Assembly: GCA_015501055.1 (NCBI GenBank)
Contig: JADNYV010000007.1
Location: 248,001 to 312,000 of the forward strand
Direction of reading: 5' to 3'
Length of the DNA: 64,000 nucleotides
Source: Mucidula mucida
Lineage: Eukaryota; Basidiomycota; Agaricomycetes; Agaricales; Physalacriaceae
Below the pieces are notes generated by a model, which saw only the letters and a list, made by a program, of their open reading frames with translations, did not search any database and had not been told where the DNA came from. Each line of letters opens with the position of its first letter. Positions within the stretch are counted from its first letter, which is position 1. Shown here one piece after another: positions 37,860 through 51,362 of the stretch. A program made the translations under genes and the position numbers.

Positions 37860-38636
37860 ATGTTAGACGCGATGAGCTGCGAAAAGGGAGAAGGACGGAC
37901 AGGATTTGTTTTCTGATGCTGTAAAGTGCGTAAGAAAAGGGTATCAGAAGTGATTGTCCTCGCCATTCCCATCGTGGGTTTTAATCGATCACACATCACC
38001 ATGAGAAGACATATCCCTGGAAACGTGCCGGAGGCACTGCGTTTTTAACAGCTAAAGATTCAAGTGACCTCGACATGGAGTTAAACCTAGACTGGACAAG
38101 CACAGGAAAATCCAGAAAAGATCATGGAGCTGTGTCCGAGTCGCTGCGTCAGCCCCAAAAATGAGCGGACCCGATGAGAGAGGTAGACGCACCTGCACTA
38201 TTCAAGGAGACCATCTAACAAACTATATATGAGTTTCGAGGCAAGGTTGAAACCTTGGGAGGATTCTGGGGGTGGGTGGAAACAAAGAACGCAGGAAATG
38301 ATTGCAGTGGCATATATCAAAAGAAGGAACACAGACCCATACAGGTCCGCAAGTGCGTGAACGTCTGGCCACACAATCGGACATAACCGGCGCGGCGGGA
38401 ACAAAGAAATGCCGGATTAACGATGGGTCAACGCCAAATCCAACATGTGGAAACCCTAAATTATCTCCAAATCGATTTCGGGCTCGGTGAAAATACAACA
38501 CTATAGATTGGATTTCTGACCATATCCCACAGATCTTCAGCGCAAGTGCAGGGTGGAACGGGTCTAGAGGTGTCCCTAGACCTAAAGCAGCGTTGAACAA
38601 CCTAGAGCAGCTCATCGTCCTATAGAAGTGTCGAGA
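37860..38636. other. intergenic
   Basis: Forkhead 5' flank and monooxygenase 3' flank. Frames at 38198-38615 minus are open but show no family motif. Confidence 0.4.
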
Positions 38637-40790
38637 CTACAAAAAACCTTGTTGGCAGATGACGTACGGTAATCGCAAGGATTTGCATCCTACGAATGTA
38701 AGACCGGATGCTTTACCAGACGACAATGTTCTCCAGGGATCGGGATTGTGCAAGGAATGCCGTAGTCTATTTGACGATATCAGTTCAGCCGCACGCTACG
38801 AATTCTTCGGAGAAGTACTGACCCATCAGCCTTGTTGTTTGCCTTGTGGGACATATTGTGAAGGGGAAGGATCAAAACATATTTAGCAGCGCACCAGTAG
38901 TATCGATCTTCTTGAACTGTTCAGAAAAGAACTTCTTCGAGAAGTCGGAGGATAACGGACTTGAGGCTTTGACGCAACGGAGGATATTGTTTAAGACACT
39001 ACACCCATGAAAGCCTTGCTACATCCTTGACTGGGACAGACGAGTCAAGCTCGCTTTCTTCTGGTAAGAGTCACTTACGAAAAGGTCGGGTTCACTGAAA
39101 TTGGAATTGAGCGACATAAGAGGGGAGCGCCACACAGAACGAACCGGACATAACACTATCCCCGAGGGCAATGAAGTTTGAAGGAAGACCACTTGCCAGG
39201 TGGTAGCGGATATATGCAGTCCCTGCTGTAGAACCGTTTTCAGAGGCTCTTAAATACGAACAAACGGTGCTTACGGACGCGCACTTGGGACACAGAGACC
39301 GTATCTTCCGCCTCTTTTAGCATCTCTAGGGTTTCAAAAACCCAACCTGGCATAGGATCACGGAACGGGACCATAGACTCGGCGTATCTAATCATATCAT
39401 CAACGGAACGCAGTCCAGGAGGGACGTCGCTCGACTGTCCTCCAAAAAGCAATACTAGAAAACAGTATGTGAGTCGCTGATGTGATGCTGGACGAAAGTT
39501 GCTCACTTTGATTCCCATCTGGCTTTGTTATGGCAAAGAAGCGGCGACCTAAACTCGGTTGATCTTCAAGATACGTATAAACTGCTTGAGGCTCTTCGAG
39601 ACCACCAGGGATGGGTAAACGACCAGTCAATTCGGGTGTCAATTTGACCATCATTGATGTATAATGTAACTTCTGGTCGAACGAGATTTTCAGGTCCTTC
39701 AGAGGAATTCCGTTGTCGGATGACTGGCCAAAGCCAAGTCGATCAAGCCATTTGATTCCAGCGCGAGTGACTCCAGTGCAATCTGTAGACTGATGAGCGT
39801 TCAGCCCAAGTGGGGGTATTGGCGGCACAGACCGACAACCAGTGCAGCCTCAAGATTGATGGTGCCACTATCCGTTCGAATGATCACTTGACTGACTCTA
39901 AATATGTCGTTCGGATCACGGACTAGACCGGTTACAAGTCCGACTATTTGCTCAATATTAGACGGTCGTCCCAGGACAAGGCGCCTAGAGAGAATTAGTG
40001 TCTCAAAGGTCTTTTGGCGCCTGTAAATGTCCTACCGAATCAAAGTTTCAAGGCCCTGCCGACTAGCAAACAATGTGTTTGGCAATCCTTTTGGAAAGTA
40101 AGCCCAAGGCAGTTTAACGTGAGTTCCTGCGAAAGTGGTCTTGAAATCGCCGGCCGCTACTCTAAGGACGGGAGCGAGGTGAATACAAAGTGTCTTGTTT
40201 AGCAGCGAGAGATAACGCCCCTAAACCCGAAGCTCGCGCCTCTTTGACGAAGTCCGGAAACAGCTTGCTAAGACCCAGTAATATAGTCGATTGGTTCCCT
40301 TATTGAGGGTGGGGTCAACAACATATTTACGCGTTCTTTGATAAACAAAAACCTTGCAAGGACTTGTACTGAACGACGCGCGCCCTGAAGAGGATGATCA
40401 TGACTGTTCTCAAGTGTCTGGCCCAAAACAATACCTTGAATGTGTCTGCTCCCATCCATGCAAACCTCTGCCAGCGTCCGTGGCAAGCCAAGCTTCAGGT
40501 TCTACAATCAAAACGCGCTCAAAGTGCGCCGCACAAATCTGGGCGGTCAATAAACCCGCTATGCTGCAACATAATTAGACACAGTCGCTTTGTCCATATT
40601 GGTATGTTAAATACCTTCCACCACAAACAACTGCGTTGCCTTTAATTTTCCCATCCTTTCGAGGCGAACGGAGATGCTCCATATCGGGTGTCCCAGAATA
40701 GTGAGCAACGAAGTACCGAGAGATGGCGTGCCATGTAACCAGAAAAAAGACATAGACTGCTGCCAGAAAAGCCAGAAAATAGAGCAGCAT
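38637..40790 (-). CDS. membrane-anchored FAD-dependent monooxygenase-like protein
   Basis: ATG 40790 gives a hydrophobic anchor (LLYFLAFLAAVYVFFLV). After an intron comes the Rossmann FAD site GNAVVCGGSIAGLLTAQ with HFERVLIVEPE. Then RARVVQYKSLQ, DCTGVTRAGIKWLDRLGFG (the DG/DC-type second flavin motif region), RRFFAITKPDGNQ and PMPGWVFETLEMLKEAED. Near the 3' end are YIRYHLASGLPSNFIALGDS, the third FAD motif region, and SVNPTF, then QFKKIDTT and DYGIPCTIPIPG. The order fits a family of basidiomycete aromatic-hydroxylase-like proteins; substrate unknown. One-base gaps near 39011 and 38733 break the frame at the C terminus, so the exact end is approximate. Confidence 0.72.
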
Positions 40791-41366
40791 GATGGGGGTT
40801 TACGACACTCGGACACCTGGACGCGCCCAAAATATAATAATATACGGACGTGCGAAATTTCCCAATGCTTTGCTGCCCTGTCGGCAGTATGTCAAGCGCG
40901 ACGCCTGAGGTGGCCTGAAAGAGACAATCCCATAACTCGAGGAGGTCATGGACGTGAAGAGCGCGAAGGGTTCAGGGATGCTGAATCCGGTTGTTGAGTT
41001 TACCCAGGTTTGCGCTTGGTTTACTCTGTACGTCTCCTCGCGCCTACTTTGCAGAATAGTCTCGCGTCTGAGGGCAGAAAGATGACGGCTACATTCTTGA
41101 TCGTATGTCACCCAAAGATCCGAAGCCCAGAAAAAATGCTATGAGTCACTGTCATTCCCCTAATTGGTCTCCACGTTCCACCTGAACCTCTGTCCCGCCA
41201 CTATCTGTCGAAATGTCTGAAGTAAGCTCGGACTCATGCATGCAAGGTTGTTATCTTACCACTTTCCCCCTTTAGAGCAACGTCCTACTGTGCTGGACAA
41301 ACATTTTCATCTCACAGCCTCTCTCCTCTAACCCACCGGATCTTTAGGCATAGAAATTACGAAGGG
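40791..41366. other. divergent promoter region
   Basis: Between the monooxygenase (minus) and the deaminase-like gene (plus). No gene is seen. Confidence 0.4.
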
Positions 41367-42614
41367 ATGACACGCGGTGGCGAGAGGATGCCAGAGGTCA
41401 AGAAAGGTCGCCTCCTTCTCCTCAACTGGATCTCATATTGTCTCGTCTGCGACCGAACTGAACAATCCGTTGCCGCTGGTCTTACTGTTCATCCTGATAC
41501 TCAGGAAGCGAAATTTCTACTCTCCACTAACATCCCTCCTAAACCTCATTGTTATCCTACTATGACGACTTCTTCTCGACCTTAAAGGCCATTTTTCACG
41601 ACCAAATGGAGCGACAGCGCCACGAAAGTCAATACTTGGCGGAGGAGGAAGATGACGATGTTCGCCGAATTGTGACTGTTATAGTCAATAGTGCCTCTGC
41701 ACGCATCCATCGTAAGTTAGAGCTTGTCCCGGCCCTGGGGAATGGTCCCGGAGTGGCGACCCCCGGAATACTCTTTGCCGTCTCGTTACGCATTGGATTA
41801 GTCAAAGGGCCCCGTCGTTGGATCCTCCTGCGACCTTCAATCGCTTATGGCTGCATATGATACCGTCGTATCACTCACACCTTCCATGCTGCTCGACGAT
41901 GTTCAATCTCGAGTCAAGGCTTTTACAACCATCACGTCGTCCATACTTGTCCTGCTTCGCTCCCACTTCATGTGCGAAATGTGCGAGCCCTCTGCGGTAA
42001 AGGCCTTCAAGTTAAGCCTAACGGACGAGTACTTCATATTAAAACTTCGCCGCCGCCTCTGGAGAGTTGGCTTCTACACTCTCGGCGCGAAACAAATATT
42101 TCGTCGACGCATACGGAAACAGCTCTTTTGGCACGGGTGGAAGATCGAGTATGTCTGCCTTCCTTTCGAGGCGACAGGCACATTGACTCTTCGTGTTGCC
42201 CCGTATTCATATACGACATCTGTGATTGTGAACGGAGGTGCCCTGGTTACAACCAAAAATCGAGATGACTTTGATCGCCACTACAAAACAGCTCTACAAG
42301 AATTGTGGCAAGCTGGGGACACGGCGGCTCTGCGTGTCCATCCAGAAATGCAGATTATGCACACCCTTGCCAGCTCCGGAATAGACGTCGGTGGTGATGC
42401 TGGTACGGTCGGGTGTTCAAAGCGTTCCTGCCTGATGTGCTATTGGGCCCTCGAGAACGGTTTAAAGGAGTGTGGCTATCCTTTCATAATCACTTCACCG
42501 TCGAAGAAGGTTGTGGCGGACTGGCTTATGCCTGCGCTGGGGCAGGCGGAAGAAAATGCTGCTTTGGTCAAGGGTGCAAAGCACTTTATTGCTCACACTG
42601 CAAAGCACTGCTAA
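41367..42614 (+). CDS. OTT_1508-like nucleic-acid-type deaminase (frame broken upstream)
   Basis: The 41847-42614 part is one open frame. It holds VHPEMQIMHTLASSG with the His-x-Glu of a cytidine-deaminase-fold active site, then 15-20 residues on VGCSKRSCLMCYWAL with the two zinc Cys. The SK between the Cys and the upstream layout are typical of the OTT_1508-like deaminases expanded in fungi (named from comparative genomics; targets unknown). Upstream, NWISYCLVCDRTEQSVAAGL, YYDDFFSTLKAIFHDQ and VNSASARIHRKLE match that family's N terminus but sit in different frames, with single-base gaps near 41545 and 41850. The start at 41367 is approximate. No signal peptide is seen, so it is probably intracellular. 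Confidence 0.68.
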
Positions 42615-42955
42615 ATGAGTTCCTTGATGTGACTGGAGAAAGATTTGGTGAATATTTACTGTATTTGTGGGAGTCTGTAAAATCTGTAAAAGATCTTAGT
42701 AAATTGAATGCCACTCGCGTAGCACTCATCCTCAAAGCTAGCACACGCACGCTCTCGTTGCATGTCTTCCCCAGTAATACGCGCGCTCAGTCGTCCCACA
42801 CCTTCCATAATAATAAATATACATTGAGAGTACGTATGCACGACAACGACTCGGATATCTGAATAGTCATCCGGCTATCGGGCCGAGTCAGGGAACCTGG
42901 GGTAGTCCGATCGCCTTTCAAGCAGCTTTCAAGTTGCAATTGAAAGTTATATCAC

Positions 42956-43654
42956 ATGGTTCCAGAACGTCTTTTTACTGTGCGGAAGCATGAAGGCATA
43001 TATTTGCCTTGCTTGGCCTCTCCATTGATAGTGGTCGATGAACAGAACCTCCGATTTTTCCTTCTCGGCCCACATCCTACATCCGCGTCAAAGGGCTGTA
43101 TGCTTTCACAATGGCGTATCACGGACTCTGGCGTGCGGTGTGAAGACCTTACAGTCAGTGACATCCCCGACGTTGGTACACGCTCATTTTCGATTAGCCT
43201 GACGCGACTTTCAGCCCGCCGTACTGTTGCCGTCATTGCAAGATCCCGCCACCACATATACGACTATTCATGGATGCGAATATATTCTGATACTGGGCTT
43301 GATGTTAACGACAAATCCTTCGTTCGAGATGAAGCTTTTGCTGTGGACGTTTCTACGAGACTTTGGTTTTACATTCCAGTCGATTGTCTATGCGGCCCCG
43401 TACTCGCGCCTCAATCGTTACCGTGGACCAAAGACTATACGTCTTTGGTGGGAAAGATGAATGTGGCAATGAGATATCGACGTACTGCATTGCTGAGTGC
43501 ATCGACTGTCGCTGGCACTGGATTGTGCTTGAGAGGTCTTATCCTTCTCATGTGTCTTCTGCAGGATGTAACGGAGCTGCAACGCTAGTAAAAGGTGCTG
43601 CCAAGATACTGCTCACCTCCACGTCACTGAAATTCGTTGCGTTCATTTCTTGAT
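42956..43654 (+). CDS. Kelch-motif protein, fragment or frame-broken gene
   Basis: ATG at 42956 opens about 150 codons (LVVDEQ-type repeats such as SPLIVVDEQNLRFFLLGPHP). In another frame, from about 43370, comes RASIVTVDQRLYVFGGKDEC followed by AECIDCRWHWIVLE, a classic Kelch blade (VYVFGG, then W). The two parts join only with a frame change near 43366. A Kelch propeller needs 5-7 blades and only two or so are visible, so the gene may extend or be decayed. Function is not known. Confidence 0.45.
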
Positions 43655-43779
43655 CGTGTTTTTTCCCTAAAAGCTGATGCTTTACTTACACGTCAGGTGC
43701 GTAGGGTGGTGACATTCGATGTAGCTCGGAAGAGTTCGAAGTAGTCAGTGAAACCGTAGGCGGTAGTTGGAGCACGTCT

Positions 43780-44736
43780 ATGCAACCACGACTCTCCTCC
43801 AACAATACCTAGACTCCGCAAGCGCTCAGTTCTTCCTGTATTTGCGGTGGTGGTATGTGGTCAGCCCGCATCACGAGAAGAAGGAAGTTTGGAGCTCTGC
43901 CGATACCTGCCTCCAAACTACAACGACCTCCGCCGTCTCAACGTGGATGAACAAGTTCAAGATTTGGATCTGGAAATGCCTTTCTTCGTATCTGTTGCAG
44001 GTCGGCACTTTCTCTGTGGTTCTCAAGTATTGGCCAACGTCCCACATTATGACGCCTGTGTAGAGGTTGATGTTGAACAGGCTCTCGACATTCAGGTTTG
44101 TCTTTGTTTTTGTGTTCTTTCTTAGATATCTTAATTCAATGACAGTCCTCTCATGTTCCCAATGTACTGTCTTTGTCTTGTTCGTCAACAGAAGACGATC
44201 CAGTATCATGCGGTGTGGCCATCACAACAGAAGATGACATAGAAGAGGCGCTTCCACGTCCATTGCACCAGAAGCGCTCGCTCACCCCGGAAGGTGAAGC
44301 TGGAGAAGTAACCTACGTCCGAACACCGTATTCTTCCCACCGTCACTCTAGGCGTTCCGTGAGCATAGATTCCACGGACAGTACCTTTGAAGACACAGAC
44401 GACGACGACGACGACGATGTGTCTGGATCCTTCCTGCCGTTCCCGGGTACAAGGCAATCTAGAGGAGTACGTGGAAGAATACCCACTATGGCGGACCCCG
44501 AGAGACCTCACGTCTGTCAACACGAGAGATGTCATACTGCCTTTAAAAGATCGGAGCATCTGAAGCGCCATATTAATGAGGTGCATCTCAAACGTAAACG
44601 TACGTTCCTTGGTGCTCCATTCTGTGACCCTTGAGAGTGAGCTAACTGGTCTGCAGCGCATCAGTGTCGCCGATGCCGTAGTTGGTTCAGTCGGAGGAGT
44701 AATCTGACGCAGCACGACCGCACGTGTACAGGTTAA
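43780..44736 (+). CDS. C2H2 zinc-finger transcription factor
   Basis: Reads GRHFLCGSQVLANVPHYDAC and VEVDVEQALDIQ, then an intron (about 44096-44146), an acidic Asp-rich stretch (DTDDDDDDDVSG) and the finger HVCQHERCHTAFKRSEHLKR. After a second intron (44599-44656) comes PHQCRRCRSWFSRRSNLTQH with a final Cys and TAA at 44734-44736. The first finger is C2H2 and the second C-x2-C..H..C. The pair near the C terminus is common in fungal regulators. The start is uncertain: ATG 43780 is not in the frame used from 43805 on. It converges with the xylanase gene at 44978. Confidence 0.75.
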
Positions 44737-44776
44737 CCACAATTGTTGTCTCTTTTGTACGACATATTGTTTTCTA

Positions 44777-44863
44777 GCTTTCGTATCGCTATTTTCATTC
44801 GCGTCGCTATTTCTCGTTCGCTTTCATATCGCTACTTCTGGCTTTCGTATCGTTATTTCTTCT
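44777..44863 (+). repeat. imperfect tandem repeat in a convergent 3' spacer
   Basis: Four units of about 20-23 bases resemble GCTTTCGTATCGCTATTTC, with drifted copies. They fill most of the spacer between the zinc-finger gene and xylanase copy 3. Confidence 0.6.
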
Positions 44864-44977
44864 CATTCACGGGTTTGGACAGTTTGTCTTGCGGAACAAT
44901 TGTACTTGTACTCCATGCAACCACAGAATATTATTTAGTATTCAGATTTTCAGAATGATTGGTGTTATAGATAACAA

Positions 44978-46587
<1,610 letters not shown>

Positions 46588-46640
46588 GTTGGAGAAAACA
46601 AGCACGGTTGTAACCTAACTATAGAGAAGTAACCGTCGCC

Positions 46641-46648
46641 CTTTTATA
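46641..46648 (-). promoter_or_regulatory. TATA box of xylanase copy 3
   Basis: TATAAAAG on the minus strand lies 54 bases upstream of the start codon. The block shared by copies 1 and 2 is not found here. Confidence 0.6.
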
Positions 46649-47160
46649 GGTGCACGGTGGTGCAAGTTCCTCCGAGAAGACGGGGAAATAGACCTGGTGA
46701 ATAGAATGCTTAAATCAGGCGACGGCGCTGGCAGCATCGCAACGCGGTCCATCACGCGGTTGCAGAATACCGGATATCTGTCGGGCACAAGTCCCAGTCG
46801 GCAGAAGATGTAGTACGTCTTTCGAGGAAGTCATTAAAAGCTTGCCGTCCGTACGTGACCATGGAGCGATGTCAAAGAAAATCCTTCACCAGGCGAGGAC
46901 ACGGCGGGAAAGGGGAGACTTCGGAAAATCGCGTTTATGCTGGTGATTAGACATGACTAGCCGTGGCAACCGTCATAGTCACTTGTCTCGACAGTCTAAT
47001 AGTCTCTTCCGAGAATTGCCTCAAGATCAAGTCTCGCTGGACAACAGTATTTGGTTCACAAGACTTAGCCAACAAGTTGCAACCAAGAAGCTGTCGGTGG
47101 CTGTGCACCGGACAAGGTCCGGTTACTTACCCCGCATCGTCATTTCCAACGACGACGACA
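46649..47160. other. divergent promoter region
   Basis: Lies between xylanase copy 3 and the carboxylase gene. Frames at 46953-47306 read through it without a family match. Confidence 0.4.
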
Positions 47161-50119
47161 ATGCTACAAACAACGCAGCGCTCACTTACACCTCGATGCA
47201 TACCCAAACCACACCAGATACGACACCTAACCGCTCTGCAGAGACGGACCCTCAGCGCGCCATCGACGCCAACAACAAGGCCAAAGTTGCCCCGGATTTC
47301 TGTTGAAACGCGGGCTTTCCATAACTCTCTCAAAGACGAAGTTGCATTCTGTACGCGTTAACTTTACCACTCTAACCACGTTTCCTGATTTCTAGTCCAA
47401 CAGCAGCTGCGGACTGCTCGACTGCTCGTCGACCGCACTTTGACAAGATCCTGATTGCCAACCGGTGCGTTTATCTGTCTACATAAACTCGCCTATCTCT
47501 TTAATTCCCTGAATCAGAGGAGAAATCGCCTGTCGAGTGATACGAACAGCCAAGAAGCTGGGAATCAAGACGGTCGCGGTGTACAGCGAGGTCGATCAGG
47601 ATGCACTCCATGTTCAGATGGTTAGCTCGTCGCCCAAGATCCGTCTCTTCTTACCTTTCCTAACATCACCCCAAGGCAGATGAGGCATATTGTATTGGAC
47701 TAGCTCCCTCTTCCGAGAGTTATGTATGCGCTATCTCTCTGGGTTAAACGCGTCTGACTAGCTATTCAGCTTCGTATGGACAAGATCATCGACGTGTGTC
47801 GCCAAAGCGGGGCTCAAGCTGTACATCCAGGGTATCTCGCTTCCCTTTTACAAGTGTCCAACTGACTAAGGCCTCCCACAGCTACGGTTTCCTTAGTGAA
47901 AACGCGACCTTTGCGGAACGCTTACACAATGAGGGCATCGTCTTCATTGGCCCGCCGTCTAGTGCCATTGTTAGCATGGGATCGAAAAGGTTACTCGCCT
48001 TGGCTCACAAACTGGATTACTGGCTCATATGTATAACAGTGAATCCAAACATATCATGATATGTACGCGCTTCTCTCGTCCTTGACGGATTCTGTTGATT
48101 TCGCTATGCAGCGGCTGGTGTACCTTGTGTACCGGGATATCATGGCAAGAATCAGGATCCCGAGTTCCTGTACCAACAAGCAAAGCAGATGGGTGAACAC
48201 AACATTACCTCTATCACGCATACCATTTGTGCTAAACAGTACCAGGCTTCCCGGTTCTAATCAAAGCAATTCATGGCGGCGGTGGCAAGGGCATGCGAAC
48301 TGTTCACGAAGAGACGTTTGATGCCTTCCAAGAAGGATTGTCCTCCGCAAAACGCGAGTCACTAAAGGCGTTTGGGAATGATACTGTGCTGATTGAGAAA
48401 TACATTGAGCGACCGCGGCATGTGGAGGTGCAAGTATTCGCAGACACGTTGGGAAATGCTGTCAGTTTGTGGGAGCGCGATTGTTCTGTGCAGAGGAGAA
48501 ACCAGAAGATAATAGAAGAGGTTTATTGGCATCTTTCCAGATGAAGACAGTGTCTGACCCACTTATAGGCTCCTGCACCAGGCCTCTCTGCAGAGCTTAG
48601 AGCAGATTTGGGAGAGAAAGCTGTGGCAGCTGCAAATGCTGTCAAATATGTTGGTGCTGGAACGGTCGAGTTCATCTTCGATAACGACACTCAGGATTTC
48701 TTTTTCATGGAAATGTTGGTCATCTCGTTTACTTCCAATAATGAGGCACTAATGACTGAAGCTAGGAACACGAGACTGCAAGTAGAACATCCCGTAACTG
48801 AAATGATTACGGGATTGGATTTGGTGGAATGGCAGCTGGAGGTATGCGCTTTTCTGCTTCTACTGATGGCCAGCGTTCATCAAAAGCATAGGTAGCCGCT
48901 GGTAATCCCCTCCCTCTCGACCAATCGTCAATCCTCTGGTTGGACACGCTTTCGAGGCGCGCATATACGCCGAGAACCCCCGCAATCAGTTCCTTCCCGA
49001 CTCTGGGCCTCTGCTTTATCTATCCACGCCCACCCCAACACACGTCTTTGCGCCCACGCAGACCGGAGATGTATCCCCATCTCTCCGCCTCGAGCAAGGT
49101 TTTAACCAAGGATCACAAATTGGTGTATTCTATGACCCCATGATTGCAAAGGTAATCACTCATGGTCGAGATCGGACGGAAGCGCTCAGGGTGCTGAGGA
49201 AAGCATTGGACGAATATCACGTCGTAGGAGTGTCGACAAATGTGGAGTTTTTGAGGACTCTCGCAGGCAATCAGGCGTTTATCGACCGAGAGTTGGAAAC
49301 AGGGTTTATTCCTGTGAGTTCAGTTTGGCCTGGTTGTCTCAAGATTGTTCTGATGAGTTGACGCAGAAACATTTCGACGACCTTTTCCCACCAATAGAAG
49401 AACCGTCTCCTGAGGTGTTTGCAATGGCGGCAGTCTTTGTGGCGTTGAGGGATTATCCGAAGACGAATAGTACCCCATGGACGACTCTGCACTCGCGGCG
49501 GTTTGGAGGCGATGTGTATGAACGGTTGATAACACTGCAAGAAGATACAGGAGATAGGTCGGCCGTTAGTGTATCAGTGAAGGCTGTTGGTTCAAATCGA
49601 TTCGATCTCACCGTGAATGCGGGCGGGGAGCCGACTACCTTTGCGTCGATCACAGCGCGACTGACATCGCCCACTAAACTATCGTTGCGGATTGGGAACG
49701 CGTACAGGGAGACGACGATTGTGTCCCAGAAACCGTCGCCTACTACGCCTGCTTCAACGTCGCACAATACCATGGAGCGCCTGCATCTTTTCGTAGGGGG
49801 CCAAAAGATCACACTTGTGCTTCCGTCGCCCAAGTGGCTTCTGTCTCTTGGCGGGGATATTCTTGGGGCGCTCAAGGGCGGTTTGAAGGCACCTATGCCG
49901 AGTCTGGTGGTTGAGGTCAAGGTGAAAGTCGGCGAGCGGGTGGAGAAGGGGCAGGCGGTGGTGGTGCTTGAGAGCATGAAGACGGAGACTGTCATGAGAG
50001 CGGATAGGAAAGGGGTGGTGAGGTCTGTGGGGTGTAAGAGTGGGGAGATGGTTGAGGAGGGCAGAGAGTTGATGGATATAGAGGAGGAGGAAGGGGAAGT
50101 GAAGGAGGAGACGGTATGA
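47161..50119 (+). CDS. mccA: methylcrotonyl-CoA carboxylase alpha subunit (biotin-containing)
   Basis: Mitochondrial leucine catabolism: carboxylates biotin, which then passes CO2 to 3-methylcrotonyl-CoA on the beta subunit. ATG 47161 opens an Arg/Ser/Thr-rich, acid-poor targeting sequence. Biotin carboxylase motifs follow over many short exons: [102 protein letters not shown] and [19 protein letters not shown]. The biotinyl domain near the end has ESMKTE with the biotin Lys at 49979-49981. The frame skips one base at about 48931 inside a conserved motif, and the join of exons 1 and 2 is also one base out; both look like base errors in a housekeeping gene. Confidence 0.92.
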
Positions 50120-50554
50120 TTTGGACACATTTCTCTATGTACTATACTTTCCGTCATGACTTGTAATAATGCCTTGGTTGACTGCACGAAGCGCGGCGTA
50201 TATATTTCAATCACTACAGTATAACACTTGGCTCTAGGCATTGGCGCCGAATTCAATAATAAAGAAAGGAGCAACAGATCTTTGTAGATTCATTGTAATC
50301 TCGAGCAGTTCAATAAAGTGATCCAGTGAGGTCCGTGAGTAGTGGCCTCGCGCGGGCAATGGACCAATGAACTGCCTTCGCCAATCAAAAATCACATTGT
50401 AAAAAACTACGGCTGGGCATAATACAATTGCTACCAGTCAGAAACAACATCCACGTCCTCTATCCAGACTCCCGGGCATGCAATATCAGGAGTCTGTGAT
50501 GCTCGTATCGAAAGTGAGCCTCGCTGTCTGTGAAGACAATCATTGAAGCATCCC
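50120..50554. other. convergent 3' spacer
   Basis: Between the 3' ends of the carboxylase and CIA2 genes. No gene seen. Confidence 0.4.
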
Positions 50555-51215
50555 TCAAAAGAGAAGGCTGGCAGTAGGCTTGTCCAAGCATCCTTCGATT
50601 GTCTTTACAAGAGCAGGATTCTCCAGTGCAGCTGCGACTCGTTCTTTGTCATTCAGCTGCTTATTGACTAGCGTCCAAACGTCATGCAACGAGTATATGC
50701 GTAGTGTTTAGGCTTACCAGCTTCTTCACTCTGATGAGAGCCTGGCTTGACGATGATATCAACTTTGAAGCGGTGAGGCAAACTTCGAAGAAGGCGGACA
50801 CGAATAGACAGGCCTATGATAGATAAGAGGACATGGTGTTGATTGAAGGCGATGACATACCAATCAACGTGGACGCGCCGCAGTGGGGAACTGTAGGCGT
50901 GAACTCCACCAAGATGCGGTTTCCAGACACTGTGATTTGCGGAGCAGAAACAACGTTGAGCTCTTCAAGAGTGTTTGGATGTTCCGGATCGTATATTGTT
51001 CTGACCAGTTCTAGTTAAGAGTTACTATGAGAATGAACTTGAATGTTTGGAACAAAGTGCTTACCGTAAATTTCATCCTGATCAATGGGCTCTGTGTGGT
51101 CGTCGCCGTAGACTTGTGGTTGACCATCGTCATCAATCCAAAGGGAGCTAGTATGCTTTTTATCCGATTTAATAGGCTTGAAAATGACAGGATTCGGGTT
51201 GAAGACTTCGACCAT
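50555..51215 (-). CDS. MIP18-family cytosolic iron-sulfur assembly factor CIA2
   Basis: Part of the CIA targeting complex that delivers Fe-S clusters to cytosolic and nuclear proteins. ATG 51215 ([15 protein letters not shown]), then an acidic linker and DQDEIY. After an intron come [20 protein letters not shown] and [17 protein letters not shown] with the conserved reactive Cys of PHC. Last comes [20 protein letters not shown] and a short tail to TGA at 50555-50557. About 165-170 residues in four or five exons, near the family length, all motifs intact. It starts 148 bases from the divergent DCN1 gene. Confidence 0.9.
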
Positions 51216-51362
51216 GATGATTGTGGATGCACAAGCGCGTATTGGTGATCAAGCCCTAACCCCAGAACGTCATTGTCCGGATCACGTGTATCGCGACTAA
51301 TGCCCAAATTTTAAAATTAATTTCGCTTCTGACCACTACCACGTTCATCCACTACTACCACT

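Noticed and set aside
49453..50274. Minus-strand frame of 273 codons
   Set aside because: Shadow of the biotinyl end of methylcrotonyl-CoA carboxylase on the plus strand.
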